Of a DNA stretch of 64,000 nt, positions 41,245 to 49,042 are shown in pieces. Position 1 is the first letter of the stretch; every line of letters starts with the position of its first letter. Made by a program: the position numbers and the translations under genes. The notes under the pieces are model-generated. The model was not told where the DNA came from. It searched no databases and saw only the letters and a list, made by a program, of their open reading frames with translations. This stretch comes from Actinoplanes sp. KI2 (GTDB lineage: Bacteria > Actinomycetota > Actinomycetes > Mycobacteriales > Micromonosporaceae), in NCBI RefSeq assembly GCF_025630775.1, contig NZ_JAOSZE010000017.1, forward strand, positions 124,001-188,000, in the 5' to 3' direction.

Positions 41245-42063
41245 TCAGCCCACGGGCGGCGGCTGTACGTCGTACGCGCCCGAGGAGTCCCGATCCCGTC
41301 CCTCGCGCAGATAGTTCCACAGTTGAAAGCGCAGCAGCCGCTCCTTGATTTTATCGGACGGCGAGCAGCGCACGGCCATTCCCTCGTTGAGCCGGCGGGC
41401 CGCCAACTCGGCCGCCTTCGCCGGATCCGTTCGCCACGAGGGCGCCGTGGGCCGCGATACCCGGTCGAACAAAAGCTTCACCATGTATCGGGTCGTGGAA
41501 CTGCGGTTGGCCGACCCGGCGTGCCAGATGTCGAAATGCGCCAGGACCACCGAGCCGGCCGGTACGGTCAAGGCGACCTGGCCACTGATGTTGCCATAGG
41601 TGGCCAGCGCGTCGGTCGGCGCATTGCGCAGGTAAGAGCCGGGAACGATGACCGTCGGGCCCATCTCGGCGGTCACGGTTTGCGGGTAGTACATGGCGAA
41701 CAACCGCCAAAGCTGGTGGTGCCGCCGGTTACGGCTGTCCTGATGCCAATATTGGCTGACCGGACCGGACACGTGCAGATTGTGGTGCGCGTTCAACCGG
41801 GCGTTGACGCCGAGCAGACTGACCACCGCGCCCTGGACGGCCGGGTCGTCATAGACCGCGGCCACGGACGGAACCTTGTCCAGCACCGCGGTGCCGAAGT
41901 GCGGCTCGAGCCGGCGATAGACATCGTCATGGAACTCGTTCGGCAGGGTCGGCCGGACGACATGAAATCCGTTCACCACGAAGTCAAGCACCTGCTCGTC
42001 GCTCAGCAGATGATCGTCCGACATGGCGCTCGCGGTCGGCCCGGGCCACCTCCGGTAGGACAT
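41245..42063 (-). CDS. Phytanoyl-CoA-dioxygenase-family Fe(II)/2-oxoglutarate oxygenase
   Basis: A protein of 272 residues. The metal site is read as YWHQDS (H-x-D, about 112-117) and a distal His in FDIWHAGSANRSS, whose Arg would bind 2-oxoglutarate. The H-x-D form indicates a hydroxylase-type enzyme rather than a SyrB2-like halogenase, in which Asp is Gly or Ala. The ATG at 42063 follows the previous stop by 4 bp; an internal ATG at 42024 (MSDDHLLSDEQ) is equally family-like. Related NRPS-linked enzymes hydroxylate carrier-bound amino acids. Confidence 0.82.
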   Translation of the reverse strand: MSYRRWPGPTASAMSDDHLLSDEQVLDFVVNGFHVVRPTLPNEFHDDVYRRLEPHFGTAVLDKVPSVAAVYDDPAVQGAVVSLLGVNARLNAHHNLHVSGPVSQYWHQDSRNRRHHQLWRLFAMYYPQTVTAEMGPTVIVPGSYLRNAPTDALATYGNISGQVALTVPAGSVVLAHFDIWHAGSANRSSTTRYMVKLLFDRVSRPTAPSWRTDPAKAAELAARRLNEGMAVRCSPSDKIKERLLRFQLWNYLREGRDRDSSGAYDVQPPPVG

Positions 42064-42067
42064 CGGT

Positions 42068-42442
42068 TCACACCAGCATCTGCAGAATGAACTGGTAACC
42101 GAGCACATCGAGCTCCTCATCGTCGAACGGCGCCCGCAATTGGGGGAACTGAACGACGTGCCAGCCGTCGACCACGGCGTCGTGCACCGTCTCGTATGGC
42201 AGATCCACGGTGGTCGGGTCGATCGCGGCGAGCCGGCCCGGCTCGGGCTCGTGCAACGCCGCGCTGATCACCCGGGAGCCGAGGAACGGACTGAGCGCGT
42301 GCAAGTAGAGCAGTCGCTGCTGGGCGGCCGGCCGCGCGAGCGCGGCGTCGAGCCGATCGAAATCGGCGAGCCGCAGGGTCCCCGACACAAACGCCTCACG
42401 CAGCGAGGCGACCTGACCCCGGACGTCAGCGGAGGCGGTCAC
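42068..42442 (-). CDS. Small hypothetical protein of the cluster
   Basis: A protein of 124 residues starting VTASADVRGQVASLREAFVS and ending ELDVLGYQFILQMLV. The GTG overlaps the nucleotidyltransferase stop by 4 bp, and the next gene begins 4 bp after its own stop, so it is surely translated in the operon. There is no Cys pair, carrier motif or membrane helix. The first half is helical and the second half has strand-like stretches (TVDLPYETVHDAVVDGWHVV). No family is recognised. It may be a partner subunit of the adjacent oxygenase or nucleotidyltransferase. Confidence 0.65.
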   Translation of the reverse strand: MTASADVRGQVASLREAFVSGTLRLADFDRLDAALARPAAQQRLLYLHALSPFLGSRVISAALHEPEPGRLAAIDPTTVDLPYETVHDAVVDGWHVVQFPQLRAPFDDEELDVLGYQFILQMLV

Positions 42443-43461
42443 GCACCCGCTCCGAACCGCCAATTGTGCCAGTTCCATTCCGCCACCCGCATCTTCTGTT
42501 CCTGGCTGAGTCCCTGGACCGCGTCCAGTTCGTCGGCGGTGGTAACGCGGCGCAGCTGCCGGTCGGTGAACGTGTGGTGCACCGCGGTCACGTAGGGATC
42601 GGCCGGCCACTCCGGCCACGTCCGGGCGCACTGCTCCTGCAGCTCGTCCAGCATTTCCAGGAGGCCGGCCATTCGTCGCTTCACGTCGTCCGCGTCGTGC
42701 GCCTTGACGAGGAGAAGATCGCTGTACCGGACGGCCGCGTCGGCGGGCGTCCAGGGCAGTGAGCGCAGCGAGACCACCCGCCACTTGTGCACCGGGGCGA
42801 AGCGGCCGTTGACCGCATACCAGCCCACCATGACGTTGTGCAGGACATCGTTCATCATGTCGTGGGCCGCGTGGTAGATGCCTCGATCGAGGCACTGGCG
42901 CACCATGATCTCGACCACCACCCGGCCGGAGGAGAGCAGCCGGTAGAGATGGTTCGTGAGGCCGGGCCGGGCGGCCTTGAGTTTCGCCTCCACCAGCGCG
43001 CCGATGCGCCCGGTCGGATCGTGCAGGATCTCGCCGGTGTTCTCGTACGCGTCGCACTTGCCGGCATCCCACGAGACGTGTGGCAGTTCCTCGTACTCCA
43101 ACAACTGCTGGTGAATGTTGATTTCAACGGGCCAGTCGACTGGCAATGCGCCGTCCGGAACCATGAACTTGAAGTTCGGCAACCACGTCGGCAGCAGCGG
43201 CTGGGCCGCGGCGATCATCTCTGGGTAAGCCAAGCGCAGGACGTCATCGGGGAGGTCGACCGAGACGAAGACAGACATGTCGAGATCCGAATACCGGTCC
43301 ATGAACTGCCGCCGGCCGCCGGCCGCAAGGCCGCCCAGGAGCACCAGGCCGGCGACACCCGGCTGAGCCGCGAGACGGGCGGTGAGATCGCTGATCGCCT
43401 CGCGGTACCACGGAAAGAGATTCTCCGTTTCCAGATCGACATACGCGTGCTCAGAAACCAT
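42439..43461 (-). CDS. Nucleotidyltransferase of the pol-beta superfamily
   Basis: A protein of 340 residues. VLLGGLAAGGRRQFMDRYSD followed by LDMSVFV (about 40-66) matches the G-(G/S)...(S/T)D-x-D motif of nucleotidyltransferases such as aminoglycoside ANT enzymes and KNTase-C-type proteins. INIHQQLLEYEE could supply the third acidic residue. It would transfer AMP or another nucleotide to a hydroxyl group. In this cluster it may modify an intermediate, activate a sugar-like group or inactivate the product for self-protection. The following small gene overlaps it. Confidence 0.7.
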   Translation of the reverse strand: MVSEHAYVDLETENLFPWYREAISDLTARLAAQPGVAGLVLLGGLAAGGRRQFMDRYSDLDMSVFVSVDLPDDVLRLAYPEMIAAAQPLLPTWLPNFKFMVPDGALPVDWPVEINIHQQLLEYEELPHVSWDAGKCDAYENTGEILHDPTGRIGALVEAKLKAARPGLTNHLYRLLSSGRVVVEIMVRQCLDRGIYHAAHDMMNDVLHNVMVGWYAVNGRFAPVHKWRVVSLRSLPWTPADAAVRYSDLLLVKAHDADDVKRRMAGLLEMLDELQEQCARTWPEWPADPYVTAVHHTFTDRQLRRVTTADELDAVQGLSQEQKMRVAEWNWHNWRFGAGA

Positions 43462-43532
43462 GAAGACAACGAAACCTTCCTACGGTGGCCGCCCGGCGTG
43501 GAGAAACCGGGCGGCACGCGACAAGGATCAGT

Positions 43533-44852
43533 TCACTGGTACAGCTCGGAGAGCCCGAACTGGACCTCGCCCTGTTTGGGCGGTGCAAGGTCGTCCTTGG
43601 TGTAGAACCGCTCGTACACGTTGGTCGAGAGGACCTGTCCCTCGCGGGTGAGCACGTAGAGGTCGTCCTGACGGGCCAGCAGCCCGCTGTCCAGAAGCTC
43701 ACGCAGCTCTTCGCCGAACACCATTTCCATCTCCACGCCGAACCGGCCCAGGAAGGACGACCGGGACACCTCGCACATCTTCAGCCCGCGAATCATCACC
43801 CGCCGCATTTCCTGCTGCTTGGTGATCCGGGTGGCGAAGTCCATCGGGATCCGGCCCTCGTCGATCAGCTCGTAATAGCGCTTCAACGGCTTCACGTTGG
43901 TGTAGAGCCGGTCGTGAATCACGCTCTTCGAGGAAACGCCGAACCCGATCATCGGCCAGGTCCGCCAGTAGTAATTCAGGAACCGGCAGTACTCCGGCGA
44001 CCGGTCCGGGTGGTAATAGCCGGTCGAACTGAGCCGCTTGAACCCGGCGCCCTCCAGTTTGTCGATCGCGTACTCGTACATGTGGCGCTCCTCCTCCTGG
44101 GTCGGCATGTGCAGCCGGCCCTGCTGGAGGTCGTGGTGGAACGCTGTCTTGGGCCAGATCTCCAAGCCGTACGCGGTAAGGCAGCCGGGTTCCAGTTCGA
44201 TGGCTCGGTCAACCCCGCGCTCCCACTCGGCGACCGTCTGGGTCGGCAGCGGGAAAATCAGATCGAGATTGACGTACGAAAATTTCTCGCGCACCATTTC
44301 GAACGCGCGCTCCGCCGTGGCCACGTCGTGCGCCCGGTTACACAGGGTGAGCAGACGGTCCTCGAAGGACTGCACGCCGATGCTGATCCTGGTGAAGCCC
44401 GCATCATGCAGCATCGACACCTTCTCCCGGGTCACCGTCGAAGGATCGAACTCGAGTCCGATCTCCGCGTCCGGCTCGAACGGGAACGTCTCACGGCAGG
44501 CGTCCAGAATCTCGGTCAGCTGCTGGCCGGAGAGGATACCGGGCGTACCGCCGCCGAAATAGACCGCGTCGACCGAGAAACCGGGGAACGCTGGATTGCG
44601 CGGAAACGCGCGGATCTCGCGCTTGAGCGCGTCGACGTACTGAGCGAACGCCGACTCCGGCCGGTTGACGTAGACCGTGTAGTCGCAGAAGCCGCACTTG
44701 GTGTGGCAGAACGGGATATGGATGTACAGCACGGCCTTCTCCGGCCCGAAGTAATTCTCGTAATCCACGTACTGGTACTTGAAGGGGTACGTGTGGATGT
44801 TGCGTCGCCAGATTCGGCCGCCGAGTTCGACAGTGCCTGCGCCAGTCGTCAT
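43533..44852 (-). CDS. HemN/HemW-like radical SAM enzyme
   Basis: A protein of 439 residues. YIHIPFCHTKCGFCDY (about 43-58) carries the C-x3-C-x2-C cluster motif in the HemN context. VYFGGGTPGILSGQQL and RISIGVQSFEDRLLTLCNRA are further HemN-family blocks, and a winged C-terminal HemN-like part ends the protein. HemN-like enzymes of secondary metabolism include class C methylases and cyclopropanating enzymes that use two SAM molecules. A coproporphyrinogen oxidase role is unlikely, because the neighbours are all pathway genes. GAGG is 11 bp ahead of the ATG. Confidence 0.85.
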   Translation of the reverse strand: MTTGAGTVELGGRIWRRNIHTYPFKYQYVDYENYFGPEKAVLYIHIPFCHTKCGFCDYTVYVNRPESAFAQYVDALKREIRAFPRNPAFPGFSVDAVYFGGGTPGILSGQQLTEILDACRETFPFEPDAEIGLEFDPSTVTREKVSMLHDAGFTRISIGVQSFEDRLLTLCNRAHDVATAERAFEMVREKFSYVNLDLIFPLPTQTVAEWERGVDRAIELEPGCLTAYGLEIWPKTAFHHDLQQGRLHMPTQEEERHMYEYAIDKLEGAGFKRLSSTGYYHPDRSPEYCRFLNYYWRTWPMIGFGVSSKSVIHDRLYTNVKPLKRYYELIDEGRIPMDFATRITKQQEMRRVMIRGLKMCEVSRSSFLGRFGVEMEMVFGEELRELLDSGLLARQDDLYVLTREGQVLSTNVYERFYTKDDLAPPKQGEVQFGLSELYQ

Positions 44853-44877
44853 GAGATGATTTGCCTCTATCGGGTCG

Positions 44878-45630
44878 TTAGCTTGCGAGGGGATAGAACG
44901 CGACCAGTAGGACGTCACGGTTGCCTTCGGTCCCGCCTGGCTCCAGCCGGGTCACCTCGTGCTCAACCAGCGAATCGTCGACCACCAGGGTGTCCAGCGG
45001 GTCGGCCAGCGTCAGCCGGGCGATGCAGGCGGGATTGCCCGTGCCCTGCTCGTACACGAGCGACTCACCGCCGGAGCAGTCGTTTTTGCCGATCAAATGC
45101 ATGGCGATGAAGTCGTGCCCGTCCCGGTGCCGGCCCTCCGGGGTCGGTCGGGCGTCCAGGCTGGGGGTCACTTTCACGCGGATGGCGTGCAAGCCGACCT
45201 CACAGACCTCCGGCGGCTCCGGCAGCACGGCGTGGTCATAAGCGATCAACGCGTGCAGCAGCGGGTCCTCGAGGAACGCCTCGGTGGCCGGCTCCAGCTG
45301 CCGCGCACGCCCCTCGTAACGCCCGACGTGTTCGGCTTCCTGCACGAACGGGCGGACGGGCAGCGCGGTGAGCGTGACGGGCAGCCCAGCACCGGACGGC
45401 TGTCGGCGCAGTGCGAACCTGCCATATCGCCGGTAGCGGAACTGGTCGGATCCGGCCGAACCGATGTACGGGTCGAGCACCAGGTCGTCCCAATGCGCCG
45501 CGAAGCGGTGCCAGTCCGCGTCGCCGGCCGGAAGATCCTCGCGGATCTGCCGGCCCGGCACGAACGCGAAACCGGGTGCGCGCAGCTGTTCGCTGATCAG
45601 TTTCTCGGCGAGTCGGCGCGTCGTGTTCAT
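44878..45630 (-). CDS. 2-oxoglutarate/Fe(II) dioxygenase, IDO/BsmA-like
   Basis: A protein of 250 residues. PEGRHRDGHDFIAMHLIGKN (about 165-184) includes the H-x-D metal site. SLVEHEVTRLEP gives the distal His, and the following Arg-containing C-terminus should bind 2-oxoglutarate. This layout is that of the 2OG-Fe dioxygenase family of L-isoleucine-4-hydroxylase (IDO), which hydroxylates free aliphatic amino acids. The ATG overlaps the stop of the SPASM radical SAM gene. A free amino acid hydroxylated before loading is the simplest role. Confidence 0.8.
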   Translation of the reverse strand: MNTTRRLAEKLISEQLRAPGFAFVPGRQIREDLPAGDADWHRFAAHWDDLVLDPYIGSAGSDQFRYRRYGRFALRRQPSGAGLPVTLTALPVRPFVQEAEHVGRYEGRARQLEPATEAFLEDPLLHALIAYDHAVLPEPPEVCEVGLHAIRVKVTPSLDARPTPEGRHRDGHDFIAMHLIGKNDCSGGESLVYEQGTGNPACIARLTLADPLDTLVVDDSLVEHEVTRLEPGGTEGNRDVLLVAFYPLAS

Positions 45631-47141
45631 CGGACGCCTCCGACCGGCGCGAACAGCCGGGTCAGTCGCTCGTCGAGATGGATCTCACCGCGGTTGTTGG
45701 CCATCGTCGGCCGCCCGCAGGAGACGAACAGGTCGGCGAACGGCGAGCGGTCCTGTTCGAGGTACTCCGGCTGCGACCGGCCGATCAGCCGCAGCACCTC
45801 CTCGGTGAGCAGCAACTGGTACTGGCAGGAGTCGGTGTTCAGCGTCGCGATGTCACCGGTGTCCGCGAAGTTCTCCTGCTTGCACCCGCCGCCGCAGACG
45901 TATCGTGCCCAGCAGCCGCCACAGACGGGGTGGCTGTCGACGGTGGTCCGCCAGTCCGCCGGCGGCCGAGTCAGCCCTTCCGGGCCCGTACCCACGTCGA
46001 ACGACTGGTCGCCGACCAGGCGGTGACACGAGCTGATCGAGCTGTCGGGCGAATGGGTGAAGTAGGTCCGCCCGCCGGAGCAGAAGGACAGGGCGAAAAG
46101 GCCTTCGGCGACCATCTGGATCGTGCGCTCGTATTCCAGCACGCCCTTGAAGCGATTGCCGGCGGTGAACAGCGACGGATAGCTCGTCAGGAAGTTCCGG
46201 AACTGCTCCACCATGCCGTCGCGGAGGAAGAAGTTCACCACCCGCCGACTGCTGGCCGGCACCAGCTCCCGGTTACCCATCGTCACGGTGACCGGCACGG
46301 CGGTGGTGACGTCGGCCGGGAACACCCCGGGATAGATCTGGAAGTAATCGAAGAGATTGAGCTCCCACAGCTCGCGAACGCTGTCGATCAGCGTGGGCTC
46401 GCGCTGCGCGATGGTCATCCGCGCCACCAGCGTGACATCGTCGCCCGCCGCCCGGACCTCCCTGACGTTCGCGATGATGCGGTCGAACGAACCGCGCCCG
46501 TTCTTCGACGGCCGGTTGGCGTCCTGTACGGCCCGTCCGCCGTCCAACGACACCGAGACGATGAACCGGTGCTCGGCGAAGAGCTCGACCGCTCCCTTCG
46601 GCAGCAGGGTGAGATTGGTGGACACCCGGTAGACGAACTCGACATCGTGCTCCGCGGCGAACGCGACGGATTTCTCGCAGATGTCGCGCATCGTCTTGTA
46701 GTTGGCCAGCGGCTCGCCGCCGAAGAACTCGAACCGGACCCGCCGGGACGGCGTGACGTTGGCAGCGATGAAGTCGAAGATCCACCCGACCGACTCCTCA
46801 CCCATCGCGTTCGTGATCCGCCCGTAGTCCCCGCCGTCGGCGAAGCAATAGGTGCAGGCCAGATTGCAGATGTTGGTGAGGTTCACGTTGATCGCGAGGT
46901 CGGCGCCGTCCTCGAAGCTGCTGGTGGCGAGCAGTTCCCGATTCTCGTCGGAGAACGCGCCCCGTTCCGACAAACCCTGCCAGGCATCCCGCTCCTGGGG
47001 CTCGAGGTGTTCCGGGCCCAGCCGGAGCCGGTCACCGAGTTCGCGGGAGATCCGGAACAGTCGATGGTTGCCGGTCAGGAACAGCAGGGCGTTCTGGTCG
47101 TCGATGTCGACCACGAAGTAGTCGCGCTTAAACCTCAGCAT
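45627..47141 (-). CDS. Radical SAM/SPASM enzyme
   Basis: A protein of 504 residues. The first 70 residues (FKRDYFVVDIDDQNALLFLT...) look like the small recognition-type lead found in SPASM maturases. NICNLACTYCFADGGDYG (about 92-109) carries the C-x3-C-x2-C motif, and RFEFFGGEPLANYKTMRDI matches GGEP. The C-terminal SPASM region has many Cys (SFCSGGRTYF, ISSCHRL, CGGCWARYVCGGGCKQENF, DSCQY) for auxiliary FeS clusters. SPASM enzymes usually modify peptides. The ATG lies inside the end of the previous gene (14-bp overlap), and an upstream GTG at 47150 is possible. Confidence 0.88.
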   Translation of the reverse strand: MLRFKRDYFVVDIDDQNALLFLTGNHRLFRISRELGDRLRLGPEHLEPQERDAWQGLSERGAFSDENRELLATSSFEDGADLAINVNLTNICNLACTYCFADGGDYGRITNAMGEESVGWIFDFIAANVTPSRRVRFEFFGGEPLANYKTMRDICEKSVAFAAEHDVEFVYRVSTNLTLLPKGAVELFAEHRFIVSVSLDGGRAVQDANRPSKNGRGSFDRIIANVREVRAAGDDVTLVARMTIAQREPTLIDSVRELWELNLFDYFQIYPGVFPADVTTAVPVTVTMGNRELVPASSRRVVNFFLRDGMVEQFRNFLTSYPSLFTAGNRFKGVLEYERTIQMVAEGLFALSFCSGGRTYFTHSPDSSISSCHRLVGDQSFDVGTGPEGLTRPPADWRTTVDSHPVCGGCWARYVCGGGCKQENFADTGDIATLNTDSCQYQLLLTEEVLRLIGRSQPEYLEQDRSPFADLFVSCGRPTMANNRGEIHLDERLTRLFAPVGGVR

Positions 47142-48600
47142 CGGCGGCACCGCGAGTCGACGGCATTCCCACGAAGAGCGGCAACGGCACGGAATCGGAC
47201 TCCGTCACCGCGGTCTCGGCCGGCAGGGTGGGGAAGTGCGCCCGGTCGAAGACTTCGTAGCAGGTCACCTCGACGCCCTCGGGGGCGAGGACCCGTACCC
47301 CACGGTCGTCTCCGAAGGACTTGCAGACGATCACCCGGAACCTCGACTTCGCCATGATCGGGACCTCCCGGATCACCTCACCGTCGTGTCCGCCGCCGTC
47401 GACGACCACGCGGACCATCCGGGCGACGTCGTCATGGTTGTCGATCTCGACGTGTGCGGCCTTGACGTCACCACGCCAGAGCTGCTGGCGCTCCTTGATC
47501 CGATCGGCCGGTACCTCCTGGATCGGCAGCTCGGCGGCCTTCGGCTTCTGCACCATGACGAAGGGCAACTTCGTCTGGCAGCTACGGCACCGCGCCTCTT
47601 CGTCCAGTCCGGTCGGGCGAGCCACCAGCCCGTACCGCTCGACCACCTTCGCGTTGCAGTTCGGGCAGTAGCTGTGGGTGGCCGGGTGGTCGTAGACGTT
47701 GCCGAGGTAGCAGTACTTGATGCCGGTGTCGAGAGCGACCTGACGAGCCCGTTCCAGACGGTCGATGGGGGTCCGGCCGACCTGGGTGTACTTGTAGTCC
47801 GGGTGGAACCGGACGAAGTGCAACGGCGTTTCGGGCGACAGGGCGTTCACCACCCACTCCGCGACCTTCTGCGCGTCCTCCGCGGTGTCGTTCGCGTCGG
47901 TGACGACGAGGTTCGACACCTCGACGTGGCGTCCGCGCCGGAAGACGTATTCGGTCGCCTCCAGCACCGGCTCCAGGCGGCCCTTGGTCAGCCGGCGGTA
48001 GAACGCCGGGTCCATCGACTTGAGCGAGAGGCTGAAGATGTCGATGACGTCGGCGAGCTCGGTGGCACCCTCGAGCGAGATGAAGAATGCCGACTTGTAC
48101 AGGTTGATGATTCCGTGCTCACGCGCCAGCGAGGCCGTGTCCAAAACAAATTCGTGCCAGACGACCGGGTCGTTGTATGTCCAGGAAATGACATTGATGC
48201 CGCGCTCCAGTGCAGATTCCACCACCTGCTCGGGCGTGTATTTGTGCACCGTGTCGTCCGTGACGTGCACAGCCTGAGAAGTCTTCCAGTTGTGGCAGTA
48301 GTCGCAATTCATCATGCAACCGATGTTGCCCATCGAAAGGATGCGAGCGCCCGGGGAGAAATGATAGACGGCCTCGGTCTCGATGGACTCCTCGGTCATC
48401 GCCACGGATTTCCCGTAGTTGAGAGTCTGCAGCTCACCACCGCGGTTGACGCGGACGCGACAGAAGCCGGCCCGGCCTTCTTTGATGACGCAGTTACGCG
48501 GCGAAAGGTGGCACTGAACGGTGCCGTCCGGGCGCGATGTCCAGAGTTTCGCCGCGCTGCTCTCCTGTTGCCATTCATTGGTTCGAAGGTCTAGAGGCAA
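47128..48600 (-). CDS. AmmeMemoRadiSam-type radical SAM enzyme with C-terminal extension
   Basis: A protein of 490 residues. Residues about 20-350 match the radical SAM enzymes found beside AMMECR1/MEMO proteins (related to PflA): PDGTVQCHLSPRNCVIKEG, then GNIGCMMNCDYCHNWKTSQ (C-x3-C-x2-C, about 91-109). About 305-365 holds a four-Cys knuckle pair (SYCPNCNAK, ARCRSCQTK) suggestive of a rubredoxin-like metal site. Beyond about 365 lies a 125-residue extension of unknown fold not normally present. The start is TTG with GGGGGAG 7 bp ahead. It is the first gene of a tightly overlapped run of oxidative enzymes. Confidence 0.82.
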   Translation of the reverse strand: MPLDLRTNEWQQESSAAKLWTSRPDGTVQCHLSPRNCVIKEGRAGFCRVRVNRGGELQTLNYGKSVAMTEESIETEAVYHFSPGARILSMGNIGCMMNCDYCHNWKTSQAVHVTDDTVHKYTPEQVVESALERGINVISWTYNDPVVWHEFVLDTASLAREHGIINLYKSAFFISLEGATELADVIDIFSLSLKSMDPAFYRRLTKGRLEPVLEATEYVFRRGRHVEVSNLVVTDANDTAEDAQKVAEWVVNALSPETPLHFVRFHPDYKYTQVGRTPIDRLERARQVALDTGIKYCYLGNVYDHPATHSYCPNCNAKVVERYGLVARPTGLDEEARCRSCQTKLPFVMVQKPKAAELPIQEVPADRIKERQQLWRGDVKAAHVEIDNHDDVARMVRVVVDGGGHDGEVIREVPIMAKSRFRVIVCKSFGDDRGVRVLAPEGVEVTCYEVFDRAHFPTLPAETAVTESDSVPLPLFVGMPSTRGAADAEV

Positions 48601-48817
48601 CTTAATACTCCCCCGCTAGAAGGCCGTTGAATACGGAGATCTCCGGGGAGCCTATCCACCTGCCACATGCCTGACAACCCATTAGCAGCTATTGATCATG
48701 ATAGATCGAGGTTCCGGAACTAAACTGCTTGTTTTTTGACACGGTAAGCCGCTCCGGGTCGTTTCCGCATAAGGAGAACCCGGGGCTTGAGGATTGAGTT
48801 ATCGCGCGCGGCGGGTC
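48601..48817. other. Intergenic region between ACP and radical SAM genes, 217 bp
   Basis: Noticeably AT-richer than the neighbours (for example TGATCATGATAGATC around 48695). It may contain a promoter for the downstream minus-strand operon 48600-38624. The only small frame is a 16-codon one without a ribosome-binding site. No terminator stem is evident. Confidence 0.4.
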
Positions 48818-49042
48818 TTAGCCGCCCGCATATAATTGGTGGATCGCCCGCAGGCTCGGCGCCTCCAGCAGATCCGGCAGGTCGACCCCCCGGTCGCAAC
48901 GCCGCGCCATTTCGGCGGCCAGCCAGATCAGGTTCAGCGAGTCCCACCCCGGCACGTCGTCCAGCGGCCGGTCCATGTCCCGCACGGTGACCGGGAGGGC
49001 GATGTGGTCGTGCAGCAGCGCCAGGAACTCATCGACCGTCAC
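48818..49042 (-). CDS. Acyl carrier protein partnered with FkbH
   Basis: A protein of 74 residues. PLDDVPGWDSLNLIWLAAEM (about 26-45) has the Ser of the carrier motif in the 'GWDSL' form typical of type II ACPs in glycerate-loading systems. The GTG overlaps the end of the FkbH gene by 14 bp, the usual tight coupling of an FkbH enzyme and its ACP. It should carry a glyceryl or related C3 unit. Confidence 0.85.
   Translation of the reverse strand: MTVDEFLALLHDHIALPVTVRDMDRPLDDVPGWDSLNLIWLAAEMARRCDRGVDLPDLLEAPSLRAIHQLYAGG

Noticed and set aside
41245-42063. Fe(II)-dependent halogenase of the SyrB2 type
   Set aside because: The metal motif is H-Q-D, with the Asp retained, so halide could not take its place. 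Hydroxylation is more likely.
48720-48770. Sixteen-codon frame MRKRPGAAYRVKKQAV as a possible radical SAM peptide substrate
   Set aside because: No ribosome-binding site, no Cys or leader-core pattern, and it lies in an AT-rich promoter-like gap.
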